From Halorubrum lacusprofundi ATCC 49239 (lineage in GTDB: Archaea > Halobacteriota > Halobacteria > Halobacteriales > Haloferacaceae), in NCBI RefSeq assembly GCF_000022205.1, contig NC_012028.1, forward strand, positions 461,944 to 525,943: a stretch of 64,000 nucleotides of DNA, written 5' to 3'. Below the pieces are notes generated by a model that worked only from the letters and a program-made list of their open reading frames with translations, did no database searches and was not told where the DNA came from. How positions within the stretch are numbered: position 1 is the first letter of the stretch; each line of letters begins with the position of its first letter. This document shows, one piece after another, positions 51,684 to 60,162 of this stretch. A program made the translations under genes and the position numbers.

Positions 51684-52060
51684 GACTTCACCTCCAGTAG
51701 CCTCAACCGAGGCGGTGCAGTGAATCTTCTCGTGGATTGATTCACACAGAACCTCATTGAAAAACTGGTTGTAGCGATCTGGGTCTTGGTATTTCACCAG
51801 TCGGAGCTGAAGCACTGCATTCAACCCGGCCCGGCTCCACTGCATCCAGTCTCGCTTGCACCGTTTAGCGACTTCTCCCATTGCCCGTTCGACGGGATTT
51901 GAGGTCCACCGCACCTCAATCCCGTCGAGTGCTTTCTCTGCAAACCTCTGCATCGATGGTAATCCCTGCCGCAAGTACGCTGCTGCTTTCTCTGAGCCGA
52001 ACTGGCTCAATTGCCAAATTGTCTTCTCTATCCGTTCGCCACGATTCGGTGATCATGTCT
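51684..52060 (-). pseudogene. ISH6-type transposase C-terminal fragment
   Basis: Reads RIEKTIWQLSQFGSEKAA, VRWTSNPVERAMGEVAKRCK, AVLQLRLVKYQDPDRYNQFF and ends SVEATGGEV, the conserved C-terminus of ISH6 transposases. The N-terminal catalytic part is missing; the fragment abuts the SDR promoter on one side and the phnE fragment on the other. Confidence 0.75.
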
Positions 52061-52107
52061 CTATCAGCAAACCAGCACTTATGTTGTGTCCGGCAGACCT
52101 ACCATCC

Positions 52108-52860
52108 GTGAGCGATACACACCAACTCGACGGCGAGGTAGCTCTTGTGACCGGCGCGTCATCCGGTATTGGGCGTGCCGTAGCCACGACACTTGCAGCC
52201 GACGGCGCGGCCGTCGCCGTTGCCGCCCGGCGTGAAGAGCGTCTGGAAGATCTAGTCGACGAGATCGAAACCGACGGCGGGACCGCTCTGGCAGTGCCGA
52301 CAGACGTGACCGACACTGACGCAGTCCATGAGATGATCGCGACCACTCGTGCGGAACTCGGCGGCCTGGATATATTGATCAACAATGCGGGCGTTATGCT
52401 GCTCGCACCGGTTATTCGTGCCGAACACGACGACCTCCAGCAGATGCTCGATGTGAACCTCAAAGGGTTGATGGCTGCAACACGAGAAGCACTTCCTGGA
52501 CTACTCGATCAGAACAGCGGACATATTGTCAATATCTCCTCGGTTGCGGGCCAGACAGCAAACGAGACCAGCGGTGGCTATTCCGCGACGAAGTTCGGTG
52601 TCAACGCCTTTTCAGAGTCACTGCGGAAAGAGATCGCCGACAGTGACGTTCGAGTGACTGTCGTCTCCCCTGGGGCCGTCGAGACGGAACTTGGCGACCA
52701 CATCCCCGATGAACAAACGAAAGAACGAATGGCCGATCTGACTGACGATTTGATCCCGCTCCACCCAGACGACATTGCCAATGGCATTGCGTATGCACTC
52801 ACTCAACCACCACGTGTGAGCGTGAACGAACTCGTGATCCGACCCACAAATCAACGGTAA
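52108..52860 (+). CDS. short-chain dehydrogenase/reductase
   Basis: About 250 residues. Classical SDR: nucleotide-binding TGASSGIG at the N-terminus, NNAG near residue 90, catalytic Ser in NISSVAGQ and YSATK (Tyr-x-x-x-Lys) near 155-159. GTG 52108 gives the usual MSDTHQLDGEVALVTGAS-type start; ATG 52081 would add nine residues that look like the ISH6 junction. An Arg (AARREERL) after the second strand favours NADP(H). Substrate unknown; the gene stands alone. Confidence 0.9.
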   Translation: MSDTHQLDGEVALVTGASSGIGRAVATTLAADGAAVAVAARREERLEDLVDEIETDGGTALAVPTDVTDTDAVHEMIATTRAELGGLDILINNAGVMLLAPVIRAEHDDLQQMLDVNLKGLMAATREALPGLLDQNSGHIVNISSVAGQTANETSGGYSATKFGVNAFSESLRKEIADSDVRVTVVSPGAVETELGDHIPDEQTKERMADLTDDLIPLHPDDIANGIAYALTQPPRVSVNELVIRPTNQR

Positions 52861-53197
52861 TCGCTGTCTGCTTGCCGTTTGCTGACGATCGAGTCCACAG
52901 CAGCCCAGATATGAAAGAACCCAGTGGTCTCTACTAGGGGGTTGGATGCCTCCGGTGAGCCAATAGGGAGTGGTTGCAAGGTGATACTCGTGGCTCGGAG
53001 GGATGGTGTTCCAGCATAGTAATCGATACCGTCGACATACGAAGGAAGCAATGCTCTACTCAGAGTATGAGTGCAGCATGGTGGCCTGTTTTATTCTGAG
53101 TCCACTGAAACATTCGATCAAATGCCTACGTACTGTGTTGTCTGCGAGTGGTTTTTTCAGCCAGTATTTTATTAAGTTAGCTCAAATAACATAATGT
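52861..53197. other. intergenic region
   Basis: About 340 bp without a convincing gene. A minus-strand stretch (52851-53051, VDGIDYYAGTPSLRATSITL...) has protein-like sequence and could be a relic, but it matches no family I recognise. Confidence 0.3.
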
Positions 53198-53302
53198 ATG
53201 GTCGGCACGGGCACACTCATTATCGGAGTTTCGTTAACTGTCGTGATGGTTTTGACTCTGGGGCTGTTGTTACGGTTGTTCAAAGACGCTGATGGACTCT
53301 AA
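53198..53302 (+). CDS. 34-residue single-helix membrane protein
   Basis: MVGTGTLIIGVSLTVVMVLT then LGLLLRLFKDADGL. One transmembrane helix with a short charged tail. An AT-rich TTTATTAAGTTAG lies about 30 nt upstream. Small membrane proteins of this design are common in haloarchaea; function unknown. Confidence 0.55.
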   Translation: MVGTGTLIIGVSLTVVMVLTLGLLLRLFKDADGL

Positions 53303-53364
53303 TCAGCGTAGAGCACATTTGGTTCATGCTGCATTCGCACTCGCAGTATAGCAATGAGTAGACC

Positions 53365-53403
53365 TAACCAACAAAAGAGGCAGAGAAGTCCTTCTGTTGG
53401 TTA
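53365..53403. repeat. GTTGG hairpin, copy 2
   Basis: Arms TAACCAACA and TGTTGGTTA with a 21-nt loop. Related to 46974-47015; both are followed by AGCT after the second arm. A single arm (TTGTTGGTTAA) recurs near 61461. Confidence 0.55.
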
Positions 53404-53555
53404 AGCTTGTGAAGACTCTGGAATAGATTCTGGAAACGCTCTATTAACAAAAGAAAACCCACCGAAGAAACCGAGTTCGCCACTACCCAATACCACTCCT
53501 GAAACATGGAAATCACACACTTCGGATTATGTTGTTCTTCGTCGACTAACGAAGT

Positions 53556-54512
53556 ATGTTTGAGAAATCAGGGTCGACGTCACCATCGTCGTCCAGACCG
53601 CTCGCAGTGAGTCGACCAACTCGGGGATCAGAACGAAACCAAGACCTCGTCAACAAAGCTAACCCATCAAGTGATGACCTCCTACTCCCGTCGCTCAATA
53701 ACGGTATCACGCTCCTGGATGTCGACGGCAGTCGGGGGGTTCCAGTGCTCCAATCGCTTGTCCTCGATCAGCTACTACTCCACAACGGACCCGCTTTCTG
53801 GGTCGACGCAAATGGCCACGCGACGACGACCACACTCGCCCAGATCGCGCCCAGTCATCGGCTTCTCAATCGCATCCATGTCGCACGCGGCTTCACTGCT
53901 TACCAGCACTACGGCGCGGTCTGTGACCTCCCGACGGCAGTGAATCAATCCATCCAAGAATCGACCGACAATACCGGACCGCGAGGTCGACAGCCTACGG
54001 ATTCTGACAACGACTCCTCCCTGCACACCCCATCGCTCATCGTCGCCCCCGCTGTCGACGCCCAGTACCGCACTGATGACACCCTCAACGAGGGACACGC
54101 AAAAACCCTCCAAGCGCGAACACTCGCCCGCTTGGCGACCTACGCTGACGGCTACGATGTCCCCGTTCTTGCCACCCGTAGTAAGCGCGACACGTTCGCG
54201 GAGCCGGTCAAAACGGCCGCCGACCACCATCTGGAGTGTGAGCAAACCCGAATGGGCCCGCGGATTGTCGGTGACGACTTCGAGACCCTCATCTATCCCG
54301 TCGACGACGGCGCATACTATCAGACGACGTTTGCCTACTGGCGACAGTTGCTCGAAGCACGCGCTGCGCAGGTCGGTATCGAACCAACGACCACCTCGCC
54401 GTCGACTCCCGACAGTGTGGGTACTGGCCTCACCACGACCGGCGAGACGACCTCGATGGCGGCGAATCCTCTGCTCGATGCATGGACTGCTGGTGGTCCT
54501 GGAGGGCGATAG
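53556..54512 (+). CDS. RecA/RadB-superfamily-like protein without Walker A
   Basis: 318 residues. Secondary-structure order and segments ITLLDVDGSRGVPVLQSLVL, AFWVDANGHATTTTLAQIAP and SLIVAPAVDAQYRTDD recall RecA-core strands, but the place of the P-loop (VDGSRGVPV) has no GK(T/S). A Ser/Pro/Thr-rich tail follows from ~275. It is found in the same operon as a small coiled-coil protein (start 3 bases after its stop). Possibly an inactive recombination mediator on the plasmid. The fold is judged by eye. Confidence 0.5.
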   Translation: MFEKSGSTSPSSSRPLAVSRPTRGSERNQDLVNKANPSSDDLLLPSLNNGITLLDVDGSRGVPVLQSLVLDQLLLHNGPAFWVDANGHATTTTLAQIAPSHRLLNRIHVARGFTAYQHYGAVCDLPTAVNQSIQESTDNTGPRGRQPTDSDNDSSLHTPSLIVAPAVDAQYRTDDTLNEGHAKTLQARTLARLATYADGYDVPVLATRSKRDTFAEPVKTAADHHLECEQTRMGPRIVGDDFETLIYPVDDGAYYQTTFAYWRQLLEARAAQVGIEPTTTSPSTPDSVGTGLTTTGETTSMAANPLLDAWTAGGPGGR

Positions 54513-54514
54513 CG

Positions 54515-54793
54515 ATGGGACGAACGAATCCAACCTATCGGGACGCACTCCGAGCTATCGAAGACCGCTGGCAGGACTTTCGTCGAGCCCTCCGTCGACG
54601 CGATCAACCCCGCTTCGATCAGTTGTTCGCCTACGTACGGGAACACGCCGATGCCAGCGGGCTGTTGAACCATCAGAATCCACTGTTGCCCGCGCTGCTC
54701 AGTATCGATCTCGAACAGGAGCGTCGACTCGATGAACACGAAGAACGGCTTGAGGAACTCGAAGAAGAGATTGAAGCAGAGGAAAACAAATAG
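54515..54793 (+). CDS. small helical plasmid protein
   Basis: 92 residues from ATG 54515: RDALRAIEDRWQDFRRALRR, FDQLFAYVREHADASGLL and an acidic coiled-coil tail. It starts directly after the RecA-like gene and is probably its partner. Similar small proteins accompany RecA-like genes on haloarchaeal plasmids; no function known. Confidence 0.6.
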   Translation: MGRTNPTYRDALRAIEDRWQDFRRALRRRDQPRFDQLFAYVREHADASGLLNHQNPLLPALLSIDLEQERRLDEHEERLEELEEEIEAEENK

Positions 54794-54848
54794 TACGAAT
54801 ATAGCCGTAATACTCATTACGTATTACTTCATATCTCCAAGTAGAGAC

Positions 54849-55130
54849 ATGCCACGCATCACCACAAAAGGTCAAGTCACTATCCCGAAGGAAATTCGAG
54901 AGACGCTCGGAATTGAGCCCGGTGACGAGATCGCCTTCGAAGAGGTTAGTTCTGGATACAAGATTCAAAAGAAAGAACCGACTACCGCAGACGGAAACGA
55001 TCCTTTTGCTAAATACCGCGGCAGTGCCGAAAGCGACGAGACCATGCCCGAACGCATGCGTCGACTTCGTAGGGAGTACCCCCGAGACGTAGGAGACGAT
55101 TGCGACGATGAGTCGGAGGCAGAGGCGTGA
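54849..55130 (+). CDS. AbrB/SpoVT-type antitoxin
   Basis: 93 residues. The N-terminus PRITTKGQVTIPKEIRETLG then GIEPGDEIAFEEV is the swapped-hairpin AbrB domain; the acidic C-terminus would wrap the toxin. Start ATG 54849 lies right at the domain. The stop overlaps the PIN gene (GTGA). Likely autorepressor of the pair. Confidence 0.92.
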   Translation: MPRITTKGQVTIPKEIRETLGIEPGDEIAFEEVSSGYKIQKKEPTTADGNDPFAKYRGSAESDETMPERMRRLRREYPRDVGDDCDDESEAEA

Positions 55131-55618
55131 TCACGTCGGTCGATACGAACGCCCTTCTCGCGCTGTTATACGATGATGATTATACAGACAAGAGTGAAAC
55201 GGAGCTTCGACGTGCCTACCGAGATGGTCGAGTCGTCATCACGTCAATTGTGTACGCTGAACTTTCAGCAGATGGTCACTTCGATTCGACATCCGAATTA
55301 GACCAATTCCTCGAAGATTTCAGTATTCAGGTTACTGAGCCATCGCAAGAAGCACTTTTCCAAGCTGGCGAAGGATTTCAGCGATATTCTACCCGCCGAC
55401 CAGATGGGCTTCAGTGTCCATCTTGCGGGGCAAAGCAGACTGTTCAGTGTGAAGAGTGTAGTGAAGATCTTGCACCACGTCAGCATATTGCTGCAGACTT
55501 CATTATTGGTGGGCACGCAACTGTCGATTGTGATGCGTTGGTTAGCTTTGATACAGCTTTCTATGAGACATATTTCCCGTCATTGACCATATATCCGGAA
55601 TCATCGGCCCACGACTGA
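55127..55618 (+). CDS. VapC-like PIN toxin with inserted zinc ribbon
   Basis: 163 residues. PIN acidic residues: Asp in SVDTNALLALL, Glu in VYAELSADGHF, Asp in HIAADFIIGGHA and Asp in LVSFDTAFYE. Between the second and third lies CPSCGAKQTVQCEEC, a CxxC...CxxC zinc ribbon (near residues 97-111) that ordinary VapC proteins lack. PIN toxins cut RNA. Translationally coupled to the AbrB antitoxin. Confidence 0.88.
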   Translation: MITSVDTNALLALLYDDDYTDKSETELRRAYRDGRVVITSIVYAELSADGHFDSTSELDQFLEDFSIQVTEPSQEALFQAGEGFQRYSTRRPDGLQCPSCGAKQTVQCEECSEDLAPRQHIAADFIIGGHATVDCDALVSFDTAFYETYFPSLTIYPESSAHD

Positions 55619-55786
55619 GCAGCTGTTTCGGACGCACTTGAGTTCAAGAGACCCAGTCTTGACGCCGTTGATATCTACACAACCCAGTAGCTCGTCATCT
55701 AGACGAGACAACTCAGATGGCTGGATCCAATTCGTATTTGGGCGAAACGCATTTGCACGCACCATTCAAATAATGAAATAACGAGT

Positions 55787-56191
55787 ATGTCCGATCACCC
55801 GGCACATGAGATCGAATCCGTCCGGAATCGGCTTAATGTCGTTACCCAGGAGACACGATTCGCGCTTCTCCAAGATATTCTTGGACATCCCTCGGAATTG
55901 CCGACGTTGAAAGAACTCGATTACGTCAATCCAAGCAAGAGTCAGACGACGATCCGGCAACATCTTGAGCAGCTGGTTGATGCGGATATCGTTGAACAGG
56001 TTACCTTGCCGAAAGACCGACGCCAAAACGATCTTCCGTACACATTCTACGGGATCAGCGATAGTGGTCGACAATTCCTCAAAGAACACAAGCTACTCCG
56101 CGCACAGGATACGCTCCGAGAAATCTACGATCGGATAGAGAAGACAGATGACATCATCCGATACGAGACTGCCCCGCGACCTGAAAACTGA
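55787..56191 (+). CDS. winged-helix transcription regulator
   Basis: 134 residues. An ArsR-like winged helix (TRFALLQDILGHPSELPTL, SQTTIRQHLEQLVDADIVEQ) then a helical dimerisation tail. A haloarchaeal one-domain regulator without metal-binding cysteines. Target unknown; it may act on its own gene or on the convergent Mrr-type gene. Confidence 0.82.
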   Translation: MSDHPAHEIESVRNRLNVVTQETRFALLQDILGHPSELPTLKELDYVNPSKSQTTIRQHLEQLVDADIVEQVTLPKDRRQNDLPYTFYGISDSGRQFLKEHKLLRAQDTLREIYDRIEKTDDIIRYETAPRPEN

Positions 56192-56231
56192 CCGTAATGG
56201 ATCTGGTCAGAGGGTCGAGTGACCCTACCGT

Positions 56232-57596
56232 TTAAATGATGCCGCCGATGATGAGCAGACCAACGACAATCAAGAGCGTCATGATCACACTTCCTCCGGC
56301 CAGCAGCGTGTTCTCCATAGCCTGCTTGTAAAACGGCATTTCAGCGTATTCAGTACGGAAGGATTCGAGATTCTCCTCGTCGTAGAAGTACTTCGTCTTG
56401 AGCGCGAACCGGTCGGTGACCGCACAACCCGTACAGACAGGCTCACCGGTCAGCCGTTCAGTTTCGATGTGACTCCCACACGCAACAGCGCCACAGTTCG
56501 CGCAATAGGTGTAGGTTTCGTCGACGCCGTGTGTCTCACAGTGGACGCAGCGATGGATACCGTCCTCAATCGTAACCCGAGAGGGGCCTGCGGCGTAGTA
56601 CTCGTAGGGATGGCTGTAATCCTTCAGATGCGTCGTCTGTCGAACCTCCGGGAGGAACACTGGGTCAATAGACTGCACTGAGATATCCGAAAGGTTCGGC
56701 TCACAGGTCTTGTTGTAGGTCACGTTGTTGCCACCGGTGTAAGTCACCGTCGTCGTGTGGAACTCCTGGAGCCGGTCGACTGCCCACTCTTTGTATTCGG
56801 TTTCGGTCTGGCCGAACCGGTGATCACTGACCTCGTCGAAGACCTCCTGAAACCGCTCAATATCGAGGTCGACCGTCGTGTGACGATTCTCCGCGACCAA
56901 GGTTGCAACGGCATCATCGGCTACCGACGGATGACCGCGACCGGCGTGGACAACAAAGTTGGTTCGCTCATTAATTCGGTGGATAACCCCTACAGAAGTC
57001 TCGAATACCGCATTCGTGTCAGCAGTGACCGAGACAATTGGATTGAACGTGACCTGTGTGTGCGGCTCCGGAATTTCTGTGCTGTCGATGTTTTCGATAT
57101 CACGGAAGGCCTCTTTGATTGGTACTTCGATGGACGCTGCCGGATCGTATGGCCGGAGCGTCTCGTCACAGAGAATCTCGATGCGACCATTATAGAGATC
57201 GAGGCCGATCTCGTCGGCGATCCGCCGGAGGTCCTGGCCATCGGTGAGTTCGATCTGATACGGATCGTCATTCTGTTTCAGCCTGTCGGCGTACTCCTGT
57301 GCTGGCCCGGTGAACCGACCAGTCGTCACGACCATACCGCGTTTCGGACCGTCGAACTCGAACGTCGCAATCGCGGAATGGAGTTTCTGGACGACCGGTC
57401 GACCAACTGAATCGGTGTGCTTGCACTCGACGACGACAGCCCGGCGGATTCCGTCGACGACTTCCTCCATCAAGATATCCCGTCCCTCATCAGCCGTTTT
57501 CGTCGCTTGCCGCACGTTTTCGTATCCGAGATTCCGGAAGACGTCCTCGATCACATCCTCGAATTCGAAGCCGGAGAGATCGTCCAGGACAGCCAT
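56232..57596 (-). CDS. Mrr-type restriction nuclease with zinc fingers and C-terminal membrane helix
   Basis: 454 residues. N-terminal Mrr_cat/PD-(D/E)xK domain: FEDVIEDVFRNLGY, Asp in ADEGRDILM and VVVECKH (E-x-K) at ~33-60, then QKLHSAIATF. A middle domain (~130-340) is unknown. Two zinc knuckles follow: CVHCETHG...CANCGAVACG and CTGC. A final helix (MTLLIVVGLLIIGGII) should anchor it in the membrane. Mrr nucleases cut modified foreign DNA; membrane anchoring would place this one at DNA entry. Confidence 0.8.
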   Translation of the reverse strand: MAVLDDLSGFEFEDVIEDVFRNLGYENVRQATKTADEGRDILMEEVVDGIRRAVVVECKHTDSVGRPVVQKLHSAIATFEFDGPKRGMVVTTGRFTGPAQEYADRLKQNDDPYQIELTDGQDLRRIADEIGLDLYNGRIEILCDETLRPYDPAASIEVPIKEAFRDIENIDSTEIPEPHTQVTFNPIVSVTADTNAVFETSVGVIHRINERTNFVVHAGRGHPSVADDAVATLVAENRHTTVDLDIERFQEVFDEVSDHRFGQTETEYKEWAVDRLQEFHTTTVTYTGGNNVTYNKTCEPNLSDISVQSIDPVFLPEVRQTTHLKDYSHPYEYYAAGPSRVTIEDGIHRCVHCETHGVDETYTYCANCGAVACGSHIETERLTGEPVCTGCAVTDRFALKTKYFYDEENLESFRTEYAEMPFYKQAMENTLLAGGSVIMTLLIVVGLLIIGGII

Positions 57597-57752
57597 ACTG
57601 ATACTACCAACACTATTCTGTTAGCAGTATATACAGTATTTGAAACCGACAGTCGCAGATTTAGACGGTGAGAAGTCGGTTAGTTATCTCCGCTGTACGG
57701 CGGTTTGACAGTGTCGACGACCCGTACGTCGAAATTCAGATTTGGCCGAAGA

Positions 57753-58238
57753 TTATGGCGGATTTTCACCGGTGTTGAGGTGTTTGAATGACTCCCTGTG
57801 ATATGCCACTCGCCACAGTTTCAACACAGCCCGTGTCACGAGCCGGACGTCGACCTGTTTGATACACGAATCCTCGACATCAGCGGGATCTGACGATGCA
57901 TCTGGCGGTGGATGGAAGTGACCAAGATCGCTTACGTGTGGGAAGTCGTCACCAGTTGGGTGTCTTCCCCACCGAAAATTCTGGTTCAGGGAGTCTGTAT
58001 AGTGAAATTTATAGTCACCTTGGGTTGTCCACTGAACATCAATCCGGGCAGATTCTGCATCACACAGTCCATCAGCCAATTCGATTGTGAGATGATTCGG
58101 TGACAAGTAATCATCCACCGTTGCTGTAGCTAGCGGTTCTTCTTGATCACAAACATCCCGAATTGTGAGGAGTGCTTTTCGATCAATCGCACCACGCAAG
58201 GTGTGAGATTCTTCTGAGAGATACTCGCGATCAGACAT
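57753..58238 (-). CDS. TumE-like toxin candidate
   Basis: 161 residues. YKFHYTDSLNQNFRWGRHP and HFHPPPDASSDP resemble the TumE (DUF6516) toxin core, which has conserved aromatic, His and Pro residues. It follows an HTH gene by five bases on the same strand, as TumE follows TumA. Confidence is moderate because the match is by short motifs. Confidence 0.6.
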   Translation of the reverse strand: MSDREYLSEESHTLRGAIDRKALLTIRDVCDQEEPLATATVDDYLSPNHLTIELADGLCDAESARIDVQWTTQGDYKFHYTDSLNQNFRWGRHPTGDDFPHVSDLGHFHPPPDASSDPADVEDSCIKQVDVRLVTRAVLKLWRVAYHRESFKHLNTGENPP

Positions 58239-58243
58239 CGAAT

Positions 58244-58834
58244 CTATGGAGATGCGCTCGTTTTGGAGTTCGGCACGTTCTCGTCGTTGATGAATCGCTG
58301 GGCGCTCGAAATCGAAAGCGCAGCGTTTGCGAACGCGAGATTACGACGGGTTGTTTTCCATTCCAGGAGATCAGCGTCGACTTGGTCGTGATCAACGCTC
58401 TGTGTTGTGAGAGTCTCATCGGCAGCTTTGACCGACAACTCTTCGGGTGACTCAGCGTCGTACTTCTCTTGGAAATCTCGGATGGTCGACCGGAGTTCCG
58501 AAACACGCTCACGCAGTTCTGCTACGGACAGCTCCTCAAGGATATCGGTCGCCTGCTCAACGACAAGCGATTCTGAAGATCGAGAGTACAGCGTCGCCCC
58601 ATGGTCACCGGGTTGTGTTGAGACAAATCCGTCGTCTGAGAGCGTATTGAGATGCTTTCTGGCAGTCTTTTCTGAAACGTGTGCTCGCTCAGCGATAGCA
58701 GCGACGGGTTCTGGGGAGTATGCGTGGCTAATGATTTCTCTGACGCGAGTATACGGACTCATCTCCTGCTTCCATTCTTCAACGACTTCCTCATTGACAT
58801 CATCAAACGGTTCTGGAGGGGGTGTATCAGGCAT
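58244..58834 (-). CDS. winged-helix antitoxin/regulator paired with TumE-like protein
   Basis: About 196 residues from ATG 58834; the longer frame to 58861 adds nine hydrophobic residues. The HTH is PEPVAAIAERAHVSEKTARK then HLNTLSDDGFVST, followed by a coiled coil (ELRERVSELRSTIRDFQEKY). Operon with the TumE-like gene; probably its antitoxin and repressor. Confidence 0.78.
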   Translation of the reverse strand: MPDTPPPEPFDDVNEEVVEEWKQEMSPYTRVREIISHAYSPEPVAAIAERAHVSEKTARKHLNTLSDDGFVSTQPGDHGATLYSRSSESLVVEQATDILEELSVAELRERVSELRSTIRDFQEKYDAESPEELSVKAADETLTTQSVDHDQVDADLLEWKTTRRNLAFANAALSISSAQRFINDENVPNSKTSASP

Positions 58835-58911
58835 GGGTACACATACAATGTGAAGTATCATAGCTATTTTGGTGTAGTACTATATTACTTCAGAGCAGAT
58901 TGAGTTCATCA

Positions 58912-59082
58912 GGCTCTGTTGAAACCCTTGGTAGTTGATACAAACAGTGTGCTGCATACAAGGCGCGTATCTCGCACAGAAGTTCTTCGAAAACCAGCTG
59001 GTCGGATCGGTCAAGACACAGCATTCATCGACCGGCCGTTTCATTCGATATTACGTCTGAAGAACAGATTCAACAGAACCGA
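58912..59082. mobile_element. 171-bp MITE-like element
   Basis: Inverted ends GGCTCTGTTGAAACC (58912) and GATTCAACAGAACC (to 59082); the terminal motif GG(C/T)TCTGTTGAA is found in haloarchaeal IS elements. No coding capacity and no clear target duplication. Confidence 0.5.
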
Positions 59083-59205
59083 GTATCACGCACCTCCCGT
59101 TAAAACGACGATGTAGTCAGACAGATCGGCTCAGAACGAATCGGTTACACTCATATCGTACTGTCTTTGCGTAAGTATTAGTTTGACGCGTCAGAGACGA
59201 CCACT

Positions 59206-59916
59206 ATGGAACACCCGAGTGTTCTCGTGTTCGTCGAATTCCCTGATCCGAAGTTCCCGACCAGTGGGTTCTTGAATGGTCTCGCGTACCCGGACGCGGA
59301 ACTCATCGGCTTCTACCAGGTTGACGAAGACGAGTCCGTTGAGGAAGCGCGGGCCGAACATGACGAAGAATTCAGAGCGGAACTAGCGAGACACGCTGAA
59401 CAGTTTGAGGAACGAGGAGTACGGACCGAGTTCGACCTCACGTTCGACGACGATCCGGTTGAAACACGCGAAAAGGTCGCCAAGAAAGATGGCGTTGATG
59501 CGATTCTCACGTCTGGAGGAGCAAATGCACTTGGAAGAGTGTTGATCGCTTCCCGTCACACGAAGAATGCGGAGGCGAAGGTGAATACGCTCCTCAATAT
59601 AGTTGACCGTGACGAGCTTCTCTCAGTGGACCTCATACACGTAGCGGATCCAGATGACCCGGAGGGAGAAGCTGAGGGTGAAAGCGTCTTAAAATCGATG
59701 AGTTCGATCCTCACCGACCAAGGGATCCCGTCGATTCGAATCAATCAAGAGGTACGGAAAGGGTCGGACGTATCGTTCGAACTGAGACAAGCAGCTCGCA
59801 ACTACGACCTGTTCGTAATGGGTGCAACCGAACAGGATGTCGGAGATGAAGTATTTGGCCCAGTTGGTGATTATATCGTTCACGAACAGGATGTTGCTGT
59901 TTTGACTCTTCGGTAA
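59206..59916 (+). CDS. UspA-like universal stress protein
   Basis: 236 residues with a two-domain layout: a diverged first half (VLVFVEFPDPKFPTSGFLNG, DAILTSGGANALGRVL) and a second UspA-like half ending LFVMGATEQD...GPVGDYIVHEQDVAVLTLR, which matches the G-2x-G-9x-G-type end of the family. No transporter gene is adjacent. Function in nucleotide or stress signalling is unknown. Confidence 0.78.
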   Translation: MEHPSVLVFVEFPDPKFPTSGFLNGLAYPDAELIGFYQVDEDESVEEARAEHDEEFRAELARHAEQFEERGVRTEFDLTFDDDPVETREKVAKKDGVDAILTSGGANALGRVLIASRHTKNAEAKVNTLLNIVDRDELLSVDLIHVADPDDPEGEAEGESVLKSMSSILTDQGIPSIRINQEVRKGSDVSFELRQAARNYDLFVMGATEQDVGDEVFGPVGDYIVHEQDVAVLTLR

Positions 59917-60162
59917 TCTTCGCCTCGTCGGGAGGCTGTTCCCGATGGTCAGCAGATGAAGTCGTATTGAACCCACACATTCACCGACTGGGTAATCCAT
60001 TCGACTTGAGGCGAAGTAATCGAAGCCGTCGTGCTGACTTCATCCTCTATATTCAGCACGACCGTCAAAATATATCACTAATTGAGGATTTCAACAAGGC
60101 CAATCAAACCGTAATCGACAACAGTCGTCAGAGGATGGAACTGCAGACAAGCTTTGATAGCA

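Noticed and set aside
58919..59116. 65-residue plus-strand ORF
   Set aside because: Lies almost wholly within the inverted-end element and matches no family.
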